Shown here: one piece after another, positions 8,186-16,861 of the stretch | How the letters are laid out: each line of letters begins with the position of its first letter | Position numbering within the stretch: position 1 is the stretch's first letter | Assembly: GCF_001927285.1 (NCBI RefSeq) | Contig: NZ_MSIG01000012.1 | Coordinates: 91,712 to 155,711, forward strand | Reading direction: 5' to 3' | Length of the DNA: 64,000 nt | From: Mongoliimonas terrestris | GTDB taxonomy: Bacteria; Pseudomonadota; Alphaproteobacteria; Rhizobiales; Pleomorphomonadaceae | Notes under the pieces: generated by a model | Told to the model about the DNA's origin: nothing | What the model saw: the letters and a program-made list of their open reading frames with translations, nothing else | The model's database searches: none | Program-made: the position numbers and the translations under genes

Positions 8186-10111
8186 TCAGGCGTCCACGCG
8201 CTCGATCACCGGCGCACCCCCGTCCGACATGTCCAGGAACCCGCCCGTCTGGCGCGCCCAGAGGCCCGCGTAGAGGCCGCCCTTGGCGACGAGGTCGTGG
8301 TGGGTGCCGACCTCTACGATGCGGCCGCGGTCCATCACCACCAGGCGGTCCATGCGGGCGATGGTAGAGAGGCGGTGGGCGATGGCGATCACGGTCTTGC
8401 CGGCCATCAGGTCGTCCAGGCTCTCCTGGATTGCCGCCTCCACGTCGCTGTCGAGCGCCGATGTGGCCTCGTCCAGCACCAGGATGGGCGCGTTCTTCAG
8501 AAGCACCCGCGCGATGGCGATCCGCTGCCGCTGCCCGCCGGAGAGCTTCACGCCCCGCTCGCCTACGTGGGCGTCGTAGCCCCGCCGCCCGCGCGCGTCG
8601 ATCAGGTCCGCGATGAAGGCATCCGCCTTCGCCTGCCGCGCCGCCGTCACCAGCGCCGCCTCGTCCGCCTCCGGCCGGCCGTAGGTGATGTTGTCGCGGA
8701 TCGAGCGGTGCAAGAGCGAGGTATCCTGAGTCACCACCCCCACCGCCGCCCGAAGGCTGTCCTGCCGCACGCCGGCGATGTCCTGACCGTCGACGAGGAT
8801 GCGCCCCGACTGCAGGTCGTAGAGCCGCAGGAACACGTTCACGAGCGTCGACTTCCCGGCGCCGGACGGCCCCACGAGGCCGATCTTCTCCCCCGGCTTC
8901 AGCGTCAGGGTGATGCCGTCGAGCGCCGCCCGGCGCGGACCGTCCTCGGTCAGGCGACCGTAGTCGAAGCGCACGTCCTCGAACCGCACCTCGCCGCGCG
9001 GCACCGTCAGCGCCGGCGCGTCCGGCCGGTCGCGGACCTCCTGCGGCTTGGCGAGCGAACGGACGCTGTCCTCCAGGGTGCCGATCGAATCGTAGACGTC
9101 GCCGAGGTTGAACACCGCCGCCCGCGACAGGCCGTGGATCTGCACGAGCAGCGCCAGCACCGCCGCGATGTCGCCGGCGCTCGCCTCGCCCTGGCGCCAG
9201 AGTTCCACGCCGATCAGCGCCCCGGCGGTGAGCAGCAGCCCGTTCATGAAGGTGAGCGTCACGGCGAGCGAGGTCAGGTAGCGTTGCTGCACCGTGCTCG
9301 CCTCGATGCCGTTGACGAGCGCCTCGCGCACGTGCCCGTCCTCCCGGCCGATGCCGGTGAAGAGCCGCACGGTCATGTAGTTGGAATAGCCGTCGACGAT
9401 CCGCCCGGTGAACACCGACGCGGTCTCCGACACCCGCCGCGCCGCCGCGCGGCTTCGCGGCAGGTAGATCCACAGCACCCCCACGAACGCCGCCGCCCAG
9501 AGGAGCACCGGCGCCACGAACCAGGGGTGCTGCGCGAGGAGGAAGGCCACGGTGCCGGCGAGGAAGAGCAGCGCGTAGAGCAGCTGGTCGGCCATCTGCC
9601 GGACGAGGCTGCGGATCGCCTGCCCGGTCTGCCCCACCTTGGTGGCGATGCGGCCGACGAAATCGTTCTGGAAGAAAGAGACGTCTGCCCGCGACACATA
9701 CTCGTGGGTCCGCCAGCGCACCAGGGTGCCGACGTTGCGTAGCAGCGTCTGGTTGCGGACGAGCGACGACAGGATGGTCACCGCAGGGCGCACCACGACG
9801 AGGAGCACGGCGAAGAACACCAGGTCCCCCCAGTGCGCCGCCAGGAAGGCCTCCGACGGCGTCGCCGAGACGAGATCGACGATCCGTCCGATCATCCACG
9901 GGATGGCGATCTCCACCGCCGTCGTCATGGAGGTGAGCACGATCATCAGCACCACCGCCCAGCCGGTCTCCTTGAAGAAGGTCCGCACCACCCGCCACAC
10001 CGTCGTCGGCGGCGCCAGCGGATGCCGTCCCTCCGTCGGCTTCAGCGGGTCGATGCGGCTTTCAAAGAAGCCGAACAGGCGGTCGATCATTCCGGCGGGC
10101 TTTGCGGTCAT
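8186..10111 (-). CDS. ABC-type exporter (fused TMD-NBD half transporter), first of a tandem pair
   Basis: The product is a half-size exporter of about 641 residues with a six-helix type IV transmembrane domain followed by one nucleotide-binding domain. The NBD has Walker A GPSGAGKST, Q-loop VTQDTSLL, signature LSGGQ, Walker B ILVLDEATSALD and H-loop AHRLS, so it should hydrolyse ATP. The start is uncertain: the ATG at 10111 (MTAKPAGMID) and one seven codons later both lack a strong Shine-Dalgarno site. The neighbouring paralogue at 10393 has a nearly identical NBD. The pair may form a heterodimer or two homodimers. The substrate is unknown. Confidence 0.85.
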   Translation of the reverse strand: MTAKPAGMIDRLFGFFESRIDPLKPTEGRHPLAPPTTVWRVVRTFFKETGWAVVLMIVLTSMTTAVEIAIPWMIGRIVDLVSATPSEAFLAAHWGDLVFFAVLLVVVRPAVTILSSLVRNQTLLRNVGTLVRWRTHEYVSRADVSFFQNDFVGRIATKVGQTGQAIRSLVRQMADQLLYALLFLAGTVAFLLAQHPWFVAPVLLWAAAFVGVLWIYLPRSRAAARRVSETASVFTGRIVDGYSNYMTVRLFTGIGREDGHVREALVNGIEASTVQQRYLTSLAVTLTFMNGLLLTAGALIGVELWRQGEASAGDIAAVLALLVQIHGLSRAAVFNLGDVYDSIGTLEDSVRSLAKPQEVRDRPDAPALTVPRGEVRFEDVRFDYGRLTEDGPRRAALDGITLTLKPGEKIGLVGPSGAGKSTLVNVFLRLYDLQSGRILVDGQDIAGVRQDSLRAAVGVVTQDTSLLHRSIRDNITYGRPEADEAALVTAARQAKADAFIADLIDARGRRGYDAHVGERGVKLSGGQRQRIAIARVLLKNAPILVLDEATSALDSDVEAAIQESLDDLMAGKTVIAIAHRLSTIARMDRLVVMDRGRIVEVGTHHDLVAKGGLYAGLWARQTGGFLDMSDGGAPVIERVDA

Positions 10112-10240
10112 GGAAGGGAGTTGTGGGCAGGATGGGCCGGATGGCAAGGGCACGGCGGCCGGAACCTGTCAGCAGTGGGGTGGACGGGCGGGGCGGTGAG
10201 ACCGGAGTCCGCCGATCACCGACATCGTCGCACACTCCGC

Positions 10241-10343
10241 GATCGTCATGGTCCGCGCAGGCGGACCACCCACGCTTTTCCCGGCCGCATCCGCTCGCCG
10301 ACGGAATGCGTGGATGGTCCGGCAGAACCGGACCATGACGATG
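10241..10343. repeat. REP-like inverted pair, family A copy 3
   Basis: The left arm GATCGTCATGGTCCGCGCAG with its CCACGC continuation faces a right arm GCGTGGATGGTCCGGCAGAACC...GACCATGACGATGAT. It lies in the 281-bp gap between the two ABC exporter genes, so these are less likely to share one uninterrupted transcript. Confidence 0.78.
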
Positions 10344-10392
10344 ATGCAGCGAGAGCGCGACGCAACCGCTACCCCGCCCGCAACCCGGCTCC

Positions 10393-12255
10393 CTACTCCG
10401 CCGCCAGATCCCGCTCCTCCGCCATCTCGCCAACGTCGAGGAAGCCGCCCGTCTGCCGCGCCCAGAGGCCCGCATAGAGGCCGCCCTTGTCCACCAGCTC
10501 CTGGTGGCTGCCCATTTCCACGATGCGACCGCGGTCCATCACCACCAGCCGGTCCATGCGGGCGATGGTGGAGAGCCGATGGGCGATGGCGATCACCGTC
10601 TTGCCCTTCATCAGCTCGTCCAGGCTGTCCTGGATGGCCGCCTCCACGTCGCTGTCGAGCGCCGACGTCGCCTCGTCCAGCACCAGGACGGGCGCGTTCT
10701 TCAGAAGCACCCGGGCGATGGCGATCCGCTGGCGCTGGCCGCCGGAGAGCTTCACGCCGCGTTCGCCCACGAAGGCGTCGTAGCCCTTGCGGCCGTAGGT
10801 GTCCGAGAGGTCCGGGATGAAGAGGTGCGCGTGCGCCGCCTTGGCTGCCGCCAGCATCTCGTCGTCGGTGGCGGTCGGGCGTCCGTACTTGATGTTGTCC
10901 CGGATGGAGCGGTGCAGCAGCGAGGTGTCCTGGGTCACCATGCCGATGGCCGCCCGGAGGCTGTCCTGCGTCACGTCGGCGATGTTCTGCCCGTCGATGA
11001 GGATGCGCCCGCCCTCCAGGTCGTAGAGCCGGAGGAAGACGTTGACGAGCGTCGACTTGCCCGCGCCCGACGGGCCGACGAGGCCGATCTTCTCACCCGG
11101 ACGAATGGTCAGCGACACCCCGTCGAGCACGCCCTTGCGCTTGCCGTAGTGGAAGTGCACGTCGTCGAAGCGCACCGCGCCGCCCGTCACGGTCAGCGCC
11201 GGGGCGGCCGGCTTGTCCAGCACCGTGTGCGGCTGGGCGATCGTGGTGATGCCGTCCTGCACCGTGCCGACATTCTCGAAGATGCCCGTCACCTCCCACA
11301 TGATCCAGCCGGACATGTTGACGATGCGGATGGCGAGGCCCCCGACCAGCGCGATGGCGCCGACGGTGATCGAGCCGAGGCTCCAGAGGTAGACGGCGAG
11401 CGAGCCCACCACCAGCAGGAGCACCGAGTTGGTGAAGCTGATCGACGTGGTCATGCCGGTGATCAGCCGCTGCTGATGGCGGAACTTGTTCGTGTGGTCG
11501 GTCAGCGCGTCGCGGGCGTAGTCGTCCTCCCGCTCCGCGTGGGCGAACAGCTTCACCGTCTGCATGTTGGTGTAGCTGTCCACGATGCGGCCGGTGAGGG
11601 TGGAGCGCGCCTCCGACATCACCTCAGCGGCCTTGGCGAGGCGCGGGATGAAGGTGCGCAGGATGACGAGGTAGACGCCGATCCACACCACGATCGGCGC
11701 GGCGAGCCGCCAGTCCGCCTGGAAGAACAGCACCAGCGCGCTCGCCACGTAGAGCGACACGAACCACAGCGCGTCCGCCACCGTGACGATGGATTCGCGC
11801 AGCGACGGGCCGGTCTGCACCACCTTGGTGGCGACGCGGCCGGCGAAGTCGTTGTTGAAGAAGGTGATCGACTGGCGGAGCACGTGCCGGTGGTTTTGCC
11901 AGCGGATCAGGTTGGTGAAGCCGGGCGCGATCGCCTGGTGCACCAGAAGGTCGTGCAGCAGCGTCGCCACCGGCCGCGCGACCACCACCACCAGCGCCAT
12001 GCCGACGAAGGTCCAGCCGTGGTCGGCGAACACCCGCTCCGGCGTGGTGGAGGAGAGGAGGTCGACGAGTTCGGAGATGTAGCGGAACAGCTGCACCTCG
12101 ATCAGCGCCACGAAGAAGCCCACCACCAGAAGGGCGGCGAGCACCGGCCACATCTGCCGCACATGGTGCCAGTAGAAGGCCCTCAGGTCCGACGGCGGCT
12201 GCACCACCGGGTGCGGCCGGAACGGATCGATCAGCTTCTCGAACAGCGCGAACAT
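10393..12255 (-). CDS. ABC-type exporter (fused TMD-NBD half transporter), second of a tandem pair
   Basis: This 620-residue half transporter starts MFALFEKLIDPFRPHP, with GAGGAGT upstream of the ATG at 12255. A longer in-frame ORF would add 60 low-complexity residues. Six membrane helices are followed by an NBD with Walker A GPSGAGKST, Q-loop VTQDTSLL, LSGGQRQR, VLVLDEATSALD and AHRLS. From LSGGQ to the C-terminal LWARQTGGFLD it is almost identical to the neighbouring exporter, whereas the membrane domains differ much more. The substrate is unknown. Confidence 0.87.
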   Translation of the reverse strand: MFALFEKLIDPFRPHPVVQPPSDLRAFYWHHVRQMWPVLAALLVVGFFVALIEVQLFRYISELVDLLSSTTPERVFADHGWTFVGMALVVVVARPVATLLHDLLVHQAIAPGFTNLIRWQNHRHVLRQSITFFNNDFAGRVATKVVQTGPSLRESIVTVADALWFVSLYVASALVLFFQADWRLAAPIVVWIGVYLVILRTFIPRLAKAAEVMSEARSTLTGRIVDSYTNMQTVKLFAHAEREDDYARDALTDHTNKFRHQQRLITGMTTSISFTNSVLLLVVGSLAVYLWSLGSITVGAIALVGGLAIRIVNMSGWIMWEVTGIFENVGTVQDGITTIAQPHTVLDKPAAPALTVTGGAVRFDDVHFHYGKRKGVLDGVSLTIRPGEKIGLVGPSGAGKSTLVNVFLRLYDLEGGRILIDGQNIADVTQDSLRAAIGMVTQDTSLLHRSIRDNIKYGRPTATDDEMLAAAKAAHAHLFIPDLSDTYGRKGYDAFVGERGVKLSGGQRQRIAIARVLLKNAPVLVLDEATSALDSDVEAAIQDSLDELMKGKTVIAIAHRLSTIARMDRLVVMDRGRIVEMGSHQELVDKGGLYAGLWARQTGGFLDVGEMAEERDLAAE

Positions 12256-12938
12256 GACGGCCGACTCCTCGAACGGTCGCGGGCGCGCGGCGCGGCGGAT
12301 CCGCGTCGCGGCGTCATCATCGGCCCCCTCGGGCCGCAGGTCCCCCTGCTGAAAACGGTGTGCGCTGTTGTGGACTGGGTGCATGTCCCGTCCAGCCGGA
12401 CGTCTGGCCGGAGTGACGGGCCGCGTCGGGCGCATTCTTCGTTCCGCGGACGGACATAGCGCGTTTCAGATCGCTTCGGAAGGTCGCCGCGCCACTTCCG
12501 CGCCCGTTCCGGCCCTCCGATCGGCTCTCCCGCCCCTGCCGATGCCGCAGTGCCACACTCCGGCACCGGCGCGCGCGCCGGAACAGCAATCGGTCGAAAG
12601 GCTCGCCCGCAGGGCTGCGCGAACGATGTCCCGGAGGGAGGGGAGGCGACGTGGATCTCACGGCGAAATGGCCGTTGCACACATCAAAAATTCCTTATGG
12701 TGCGCCGCGTCATCACCCTTTTGAGGGATGCCGGCGGCGATCCGTTCGCCTACCAATGAGTGGCATCGGGGCGACGGATGGTTTCGTCATATTGCGGCGC
12801 ACCTCCACGGGTGATCCCTCGCTCCGACTGCATCGACGGTCTCCTGACCACTGCGGACAAAACTCATCCGGGCCGAGGGTCCCTCATACCTCGGCCCGGA
12901 TCCTTCCGCGGCAGGATCCGGGGCGCTATACCGGGGCG
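12256..12938. other. 683-bp divergent intergenic region with possible structured leader of trmL
   Basis: No gene is supported here. It separates the minus-strand ABC exporter from plus-strand trmL. The right half has a patch of lower GC near 12675-12700 (TTGCACACATCAAAAATTCC) that could be a promoter. It is followed by complementary segments GGTGCGCCGC (12699-12708) with GCGGCGCACC (12794-12803), and CATCACCC / GAGGGAT (12711-12729) with GGGTGATCCCTC (12809-12820). These pairings cross, so not all can form in one simple fold. Confidence 0.4.
12866..12901 (+). terminator. 13-bp perfect hairpin upstream of trmL (attenuator-like, no U-tract)
   Basis: ATCCGGGCCGAGG (12866-12878) and CCTCGGCCCGGAT (12889-12901) form a perfect stem with a 10-base loop, 37 bp before the trmL start. 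No T-run follows on the plus strand. On the minus strand GAGTTTTG follows, so termination of antisense transcription is another reading. Confidence 0.4.
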
Positions 12939-13421
12939 ATGCAGCTCGCCCTCTACCAGCCCGACATCGCCCAGAACACCGGCACGCTCCTCAGGCTCGG
13001 CGCCTGCCTCGGCGTGCCCGTGCACGTGATCGGGCCGGCCGGCTTCGACCTCTCCGACAAAGCGCTGCGCCGGGCCGGCATGGATTACCTGGAGAGCGCC
13101 ACCCTCGTCCGCCACGATGGCTGGACCGCTTTCCTGGCCTTCGTGGCGGCCAGGGAGCGGCGCATCGTGCTCGCCACCACGAAGGCGTCGCTGCCCTACA
13201 CCGACCACGCCTTCGGGCCGGCCGACGTGCTGCTCCTCGGCCGCGAGTCCGCCGGCGTGCCGGACGCCGTCCAAGATCGGGCGGACGCGCGCGTCACCAT
13301 CCCCATGCGGCCGGGCCTGCGCTCGATCAACGTGGCGCTTGCCGGCGCCATGATCCTCGGCGAGGCGTTTCGCCAGACGCAAGCCTTCCCGCCGACGGTT
13401 CTGCCCTCGCCCGATGGATGA
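12939..13421 (+). CDS. trmL: tRNA (cytidine(34)-2'-O)-methyltransferase
   Basis: TrmL is a SPOUT methyltransferase that 2'-O-methylates the wobble base of leucine tRNAs. The 160-residue protein starts MQLALYQPDIAQNTGTLLRL, has the knot motifs DVLLLGRESAGVP and IPMRPGLRSINVA, and matches the compact length of TrmL homodimers. The upstream in-frame extension to 12651 has no family character and crosses the hairpin at 12866, so the ATG at 12939 is preferred, though its Shine-Dalgarno site is weak. hemF follows closely. trmL-hemF near petABC is, as I recall, a common arrangement in this order. Confidence 0.92.
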   Translation: MQLALYQPDIAQNTGTLLRLGACLGVPVHVIGPAGFDLSDKALRRAGMDYLESATLVRHDGWTAFLAFVAARERRIVLATTKASLPYTDHAFGPADVLLLGRESAGVPDAVQDRADARVTIPMRPGLRSINVALAGAMILGEAFRQTQAFPPTVLPSPDG

Positions 13422-13495
13422 CAACGGCCGCGTTCCAGCCTAAACCGGCAGCATCGCCCGTCCGCGCGCAGGCGCCGCCGAAGGACCTCATCCGC

Positions 13496-14437
13496 ATGTC
13501 CGCCACCTTGAAGTTCGTCGCCCCCAACCCCGCTGTCGCCCTTGCCGATGCCAAGGTGCCGGACGGCATCGAGGAGAAGAAGGCCGCCGCCTTCGCCTGG
13601 TTCACGGACCTGCGCGACCGCATCGTCGCCGCCTTCGAGGCGATCGAGGACGACGTGAGAGGTCCGTTCGCCGACCTTGCCCCCGGCCGCTTCGTCAAGA
13701 CGCCCTGGACGCGCACCGATCACAGCGGCGCCCACGGCGGCGGCGGCGAGATGGCGCTGATGCACGGCCGGGTGTTCGAGAAGGTGGGCGTCCACGTGTC
13801 CGCCGTGCACGGCGAGTTCGCGCCGGAGTTCCGCGGCCAGATCCCCGGCGCCGCCGAGGACCCGCGCTTCTTCGCCGCCGGCATTTCGCTGATCGCCCAT
13901 TTGCGGAACCCGAACGTGCCGGCCGTCCACATGAACACCCGCATGGTGGTCACCACCAAGCAGTGGTTCGGCGGCGGCGCCGACCTGACGCCCGTGCTCG
14001 ACCGCCGCCGCACCCAGGACGACCCGGACACGCTCGCCTTCCACGCCGCCATGCAGGCCGCCTGCGACGCCCATCCGGGCGTCGACTACGCCGCCTACAA
14101 GGCCTGGTGCGACGACTATTTCTACCTGAAGCACCGTGACGAGATGCGCGGCATCGGCGGCATCTTCTACGACTACCGCAACACCGGCGACTTCGACGCC
14201 GACTTCGCCTTCACCCGCGACGTCGGCCTCGCCTTCCTCGACGTCTACCCCCGCCTCGTGCGCGCCAACATGGAAACGCCCTGGACCGAGGCCGACCGCG
14301 AGGAACAACTCGTCCGCCGCGGCCGCTACGTGGAGTTCAACCTCCTCTACGACCGCGGCACCATCTTCGGCCTGAAAACCGGCGGCAACATCGCCAGCAT
14401 CCTCTCCTCCATGCCGCCGATCGCCAAATGGCCTTGA
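13496..14437 (+). CDS. hemF: Oxygen-dependent coproporphyrinogen III oxidase
   Basis: HemF decarboxylates coproporphyrinogen III to protoporphyrinogen IX using O2 in heme synthesis. The 313-residue form starting at 13496 has AAGGACC upstream and normal family length. An alternative ATG at 13418 overlaps the trmL stop by 4 bp but lacks a ribosome site. Family motifs include the glycine-rich TDHSGAHGGGGEMALMHG, FGGGADLTPV and YKAWCDDYFYLKHRDEMRGI. Its product feeds the b and c hemes of the nearby bc1 complex. Confidence 0.95.
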   Translation: MSATLKFVAPNPAVALADAKVPDGIEEKKAAAFAWFTDLRDRIVAAFEAIEDDVRGPFADLAPGRFVKTPWTRTDHSGAHGGGGEMALMHGRVFEKVGVHVSAVHGEFAPEFRGQIPGAAEDPRFFAAGISLIAHLRNPNVPAVHMNTRMVVTTKQWFGGGADLTPVLDRRRTQDDPDTLAFHAAMQAACDAHPGVDYAAYKAWCDDYFYLKHRDEMRGIGGIFYDYRNTGDFDADFAFTRDVGLAFLDVYPRLVRANMETPWTEADREEQLVRRGRYVEFNLLYDRGTIFGLKTGGNIASILSSMPPIAKWP

Positions 14438-14480
14438 GGAGACCGACGGGTAGTCGTCAAGAACCGGCTTCAGGTTGTAC

Positions 14481-14513
14481 CGTCATCCCGGCGAAAGCCG
14501 GGATCCAGCCGAC
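14481..14513 (+). repeat. Family B palindromic repeat, single copy
   Basis: CGTCATCCCGGC-gaaa-GCCGGGATCCAGCC is a perfect 6-bp stem with a GAAA loop and the GTCAT head. It lies 44 bp after the hemF stop and could also act as a 3' hairpin for that mRNA. Confidence 0.75.
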
Positions 14514-14540
14514 AGCAGCCCCGAGCACGCGCGTCACTTG

Positions 14541-14580
14541 AAAGCGTGGGTGGTCCGCCTTCGCGGACCATGACGATCGG
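14541..14580 (-). repeat. REP-like element, family A single arm (reverse)
   Basis: AAAGCGTGGGTGGTCCGCC-ttc-GCGGACCATGACGATCGG is the reverse orientation of the family A left arm. It is separated by 60 bp from a forward arm at 14641. Confidence 0.75.
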
Positions 14581-14640
14581 TGCGATACACCCGGACCACC
14601 GGCGACCGGACCCCCGCGCCTCCCTCCCTAGGCTCCTCCC

Positions 14641-14680
14641 TCGTCATGGTCCGCGAAGGCGGACCACCCACGCATTTCCC
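14641..14680 (+). repeat. REP-like element, family A single arm (forward)
   Basis: TCGTCATGGTCCGCGAAGGC followed by GGACCACCCACGCATTTCCC. With the reverse arm at 14541 it forms an outward-facing pair, the opposite order from copies at 2765, 10241 and 36433. The 332-bp gap from 14438 to 14769 otherwise holds nothing I recognise. Confidence 0.75.
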
Positions 14681-14769
14681 TGAACTTCCGCCCTCAATCC
14701 ATCATGTCCCTTGCATTTTAAACGGATTCGCAAAACTCCCCACCCATTCTCGCGGCGGGAGGTCGTTTC

Positions 14770-15009
14770 ATGCGTGTCACGGAAGAACAGGCGAAGACCA
14801 AGTGGTGCCCCTTCGTGCGGATCGAAGGGTCCAACCGGCTGCACAACACGATGACGGACGGCTTTGATGCCGAGCATCGGTTCCAGCACTGTTTAGGGTC
14901 CACCTGCATGGCCTGGCGCGGCTTCACGGTCTCCCACGCCCGGGGCTACGGCGGCGTGGAGCACCACGGCTATTGCGGCCTCGCCGGCCGGCCCGAGCAG
15001 GACGGCTGA
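14770..15009 (+). CDS. Small four-cysteine protein, 79 aa, function unknown
   Basis: The 79-residue product has cysteines at 13, 41, 46 and 69 in the contexts KWCPFVR, HCLGSTCMAW and YCGLAG. This spacing suggests a metal or iron-sulfur site. Similar short WCPF...CMAW proteins are, as I recall, found in phages and scattered proteobacterial genomes, without assigned function. The start is well supported by GGGAGG seven bases upstream. It is convergent with cca, 14 bp apart, and follows a repeat-rich gap. Confidence 0.7.
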   Translation: MRVTEEQAKTKWCPFVRIEGSNRLHNTMTDGFDAEHRFQHCLGSTCMAWRGFTVSHARGYGGVEHHGYCGLAGRPEQDG

Positions 15010-15023
15010 CCCTTAGCGCGGGC

Positions 15024-16217
15024 TCACGCCTCCCCGAACCCGTCCTCGATCCACGCCGCCTCGCGCGCCTTCAGGGCGCGGCCGAGATCCGGGCCGGGTG
15101 CGATGCCCTCTCGGATGAGGTCGGCTCCGGTCACCGGGAAGGCCGGCGCCGTCCAGTCGCGCGCCACCGCGATCGTTGCCGGCACATCGGCCCCGGCGCG
15201 CGCGGCGGCCAGCAGCAGCGCCCCCGTGGCCGTGGCGCTGCCCGCCCGGTAGACCGCCTCCTTCACCGCCTGGACGGCGCTTTCCGGCCCGATCCGCGCC
15301 GCCCAGGCGGCGACGGCCGCGATCCGGTCGCGCTCGGTGTTGGAGAGCCGCAGCCGCTCGGCAAGCGCCGGCGCGTCGGCTTCCTCGGCCCCGGCGACGG
15401 CCGCGACGGCGAGCGCCGGATCCACCGGAACGCCCGCCGCCTCGGCGAGGGCGTGGAGCCGGGCGAGCGCGTCCGGGTCCGCCGGCCCGCCGAGCACCGC
15501 GGCGAGGATCCCCGTCCCGTCCATCAGCCGCACCGTCTTCGGCGCGCCCGGAGCCACCAGGAGCTTGCGCGTCTCCTGGCCGATCCGCTCCCGCGACAGC
15601 CGGTCGAGCCCGTCCTTCAGCGCCGCGCAGGCGGCAAGCCCAGCCGGGTCCGGCGCGCCGCTGCCGTAGACCGCATGGAATCGGAAGAAGCGCAGGATAC
15701 GGAGATAATCCTCGCGGATCCGCGCCTCCGGATCGCCGATGAACCGCACCCGCCGGGCGAGCGCGTCCGCAACGCCGCCGACCGGGTCGAACAGGGTGCC
15801 GTCCGGGTCGGCGTAGATGGCGTTCATGGTGAAGTCGCGCCGGGCGGCGTCGGCGGCAAAGTCGTCGGTGAAGGCCACCACGGCCCGCCGGCCGTCCGTC
15901 TCCACGTCGGCACGGAGCGTGGTGACCTCGTAGGCCTGCCCCTTGGCGACCACCGTCACGGTGCCGTGGGCGATCCCGGTCGGGATCGCCTTCAGCCCGG
16001 CCGCGGCGGCGCGCGCCATCACGGTCTCCGGCAGGGCGTCGGTGGCAAGATCCACGTCGGCCACCGGCGCGCCGAGGAGCGTGTTGCGCACCGCGCCGCC
16101 CACCGCCCGCACCCGCGTGCCCTCCACCGCCAGCGCCGCCACCACCGCCCGGAAGCCGGACGCCCCGAGGAAGGGCGCCCCAGCGATCGAGGTCGGCGCG
16201 GGCCTTCCGGCCGTCAT
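15024..16217 (-). CDS. cca: CCA tRNA nucleotidyltransferase
   Basis: This class II nucleotidyltransferase adds or repairs the 3' CCA end of tRNA. The 397-residue protein has the catalytic head with VGGAVRN at residues 39-45 and the metal-binding DVD at 54-56, then a DFTMNAIY segment and RVRFIGDPEARIREDYLRILRFFRF typical of the neck helices. Its start overlaps the nudix gene by 4 bp (ATGA), giving a translationally coupled three-gene operon with DUF1285 and nudix. No HD domain is evident. Confidence 0.95.
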   Translation of the reverse strand: MTAGRPAPTSIAGAPFLGASGFRAVVAALAVEGTRVRAVGGAVRNTLLGAPVADVDLATDALPETVMARAAAAGLKAIPTGIAHGTVTVVAKGQAYEVTTLRADVETDGRRAVVAFTDDFAADAARRDFTMNAIYADPDGTLFDPVGGVADALARRVRFIGDPEARIREDYLRILRFFRFHAVYGSGAPDPAGLAACAALKDGLDRLSRERIGQETRKLLVAPGAPKTVRLMDGTGILAAVLGGPADPDALARLHALAEAAGVPVDPALAVAAVAGAEEADAPALAERLRLSNTERDRIAAVAAWAARIGPESAVQAVKEAVYRAGSATATGALLLAAARAGADVPATIAVARDWTAPAFPVTGADLIREGIAPGPDLGRALKAREAAWIEDGFGEA

Positions 16218-16861
16218 GCGTACACCTGTTCGTAGAGCACCCGCAGGATGCCGGCGGTGACGCCCCAGATCCGCCGCTCCTGCCAGGGCATGGCGTAATA
16301 GCGCCGATCCCGTCCCCGGAACGGGCGCTGCTCGATCAGGTGGTTGCCGGGCGTCATCAGGAAGGCGAGCGGCACCTCGAAAACGTCCGCCACCTCGTCG
16401 GGGTTGGGCGTCAGCGGCGCGTCCGGGTCGATCAGCCCCACCACCGGGAAGATCCGGAAGCCGGTGTTCGACACATAGGGATCGATCAGCCCCAGCGGCG
16501 TCACCAGCCGCCGGTCGAGGCCCACCTCCTCCTCCGCCTCGCGGAGCGCCGCCGCCACCGGGTCCGCGTCCGCCGGGTCGATCTTGCCGCCCGGCAGGGC
16601 GATCTGGCCGGCGTGGCTCTTCAGGTGGTCGGTGCGGCGGGTCAGAAGCAGCGTCGCCGCCCCGTCGCGCTCCACGATGCCGATCAGCACGGCCGCGTCG
16701 CGCAGCGTCAGCCCCTCCATGAATTCCATCAGCGACGGATCGGTCACGTGGTCGCCCGCATGAAGGCGCGGCACCAGCCGCGAGGCGTCGAGCCCGTGCA
16801 GCCGGTCCCGGCGGGTCATCAGGTCCGCCACCGTGAAGGGTGGCGCGTCGATCGCCGTCAT
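16214..16861 (-). CDS. NUDIX hydrolase, CoA pyrophosphatase type (NudL-like)
   Basis: The 215-residue protein has the NuCoA signature LLTRRTDHLKSHAGQIALPG just before the Nudix box (GGKIDPADAD...REAEEEVGL, about residues 91-115). That pattern marks enzymes that cleave CoA or related dinucleotides to 3',5'-ADP and phosphopantetheine. It overlaps DUF1285 upstream and cca downstream by 4 bp each, so the three are probably co-translated. The physiological substrate is inferred from the family only. Confidence 0.9.
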   Translation of the reverse strand: MTAIDAPPFTVADLMTRRDRLHGLDASRLVPRLHAGDHVTDPSLMEFMEGLTLRDAAVLIGIVERDGAATLLLTRRTDHLKSHAGQIALPGGKIDPADADPVAAALREAEEEVGLDRRLVTPLGLIDPYVSNTGFRIFPVVGLIDPDAPLTPNPDEVADVFEVPLAFLMTPGNHLIEQRPFRGRDRRYYAMPWQERRIWGVTAGILRVLYEQVYA

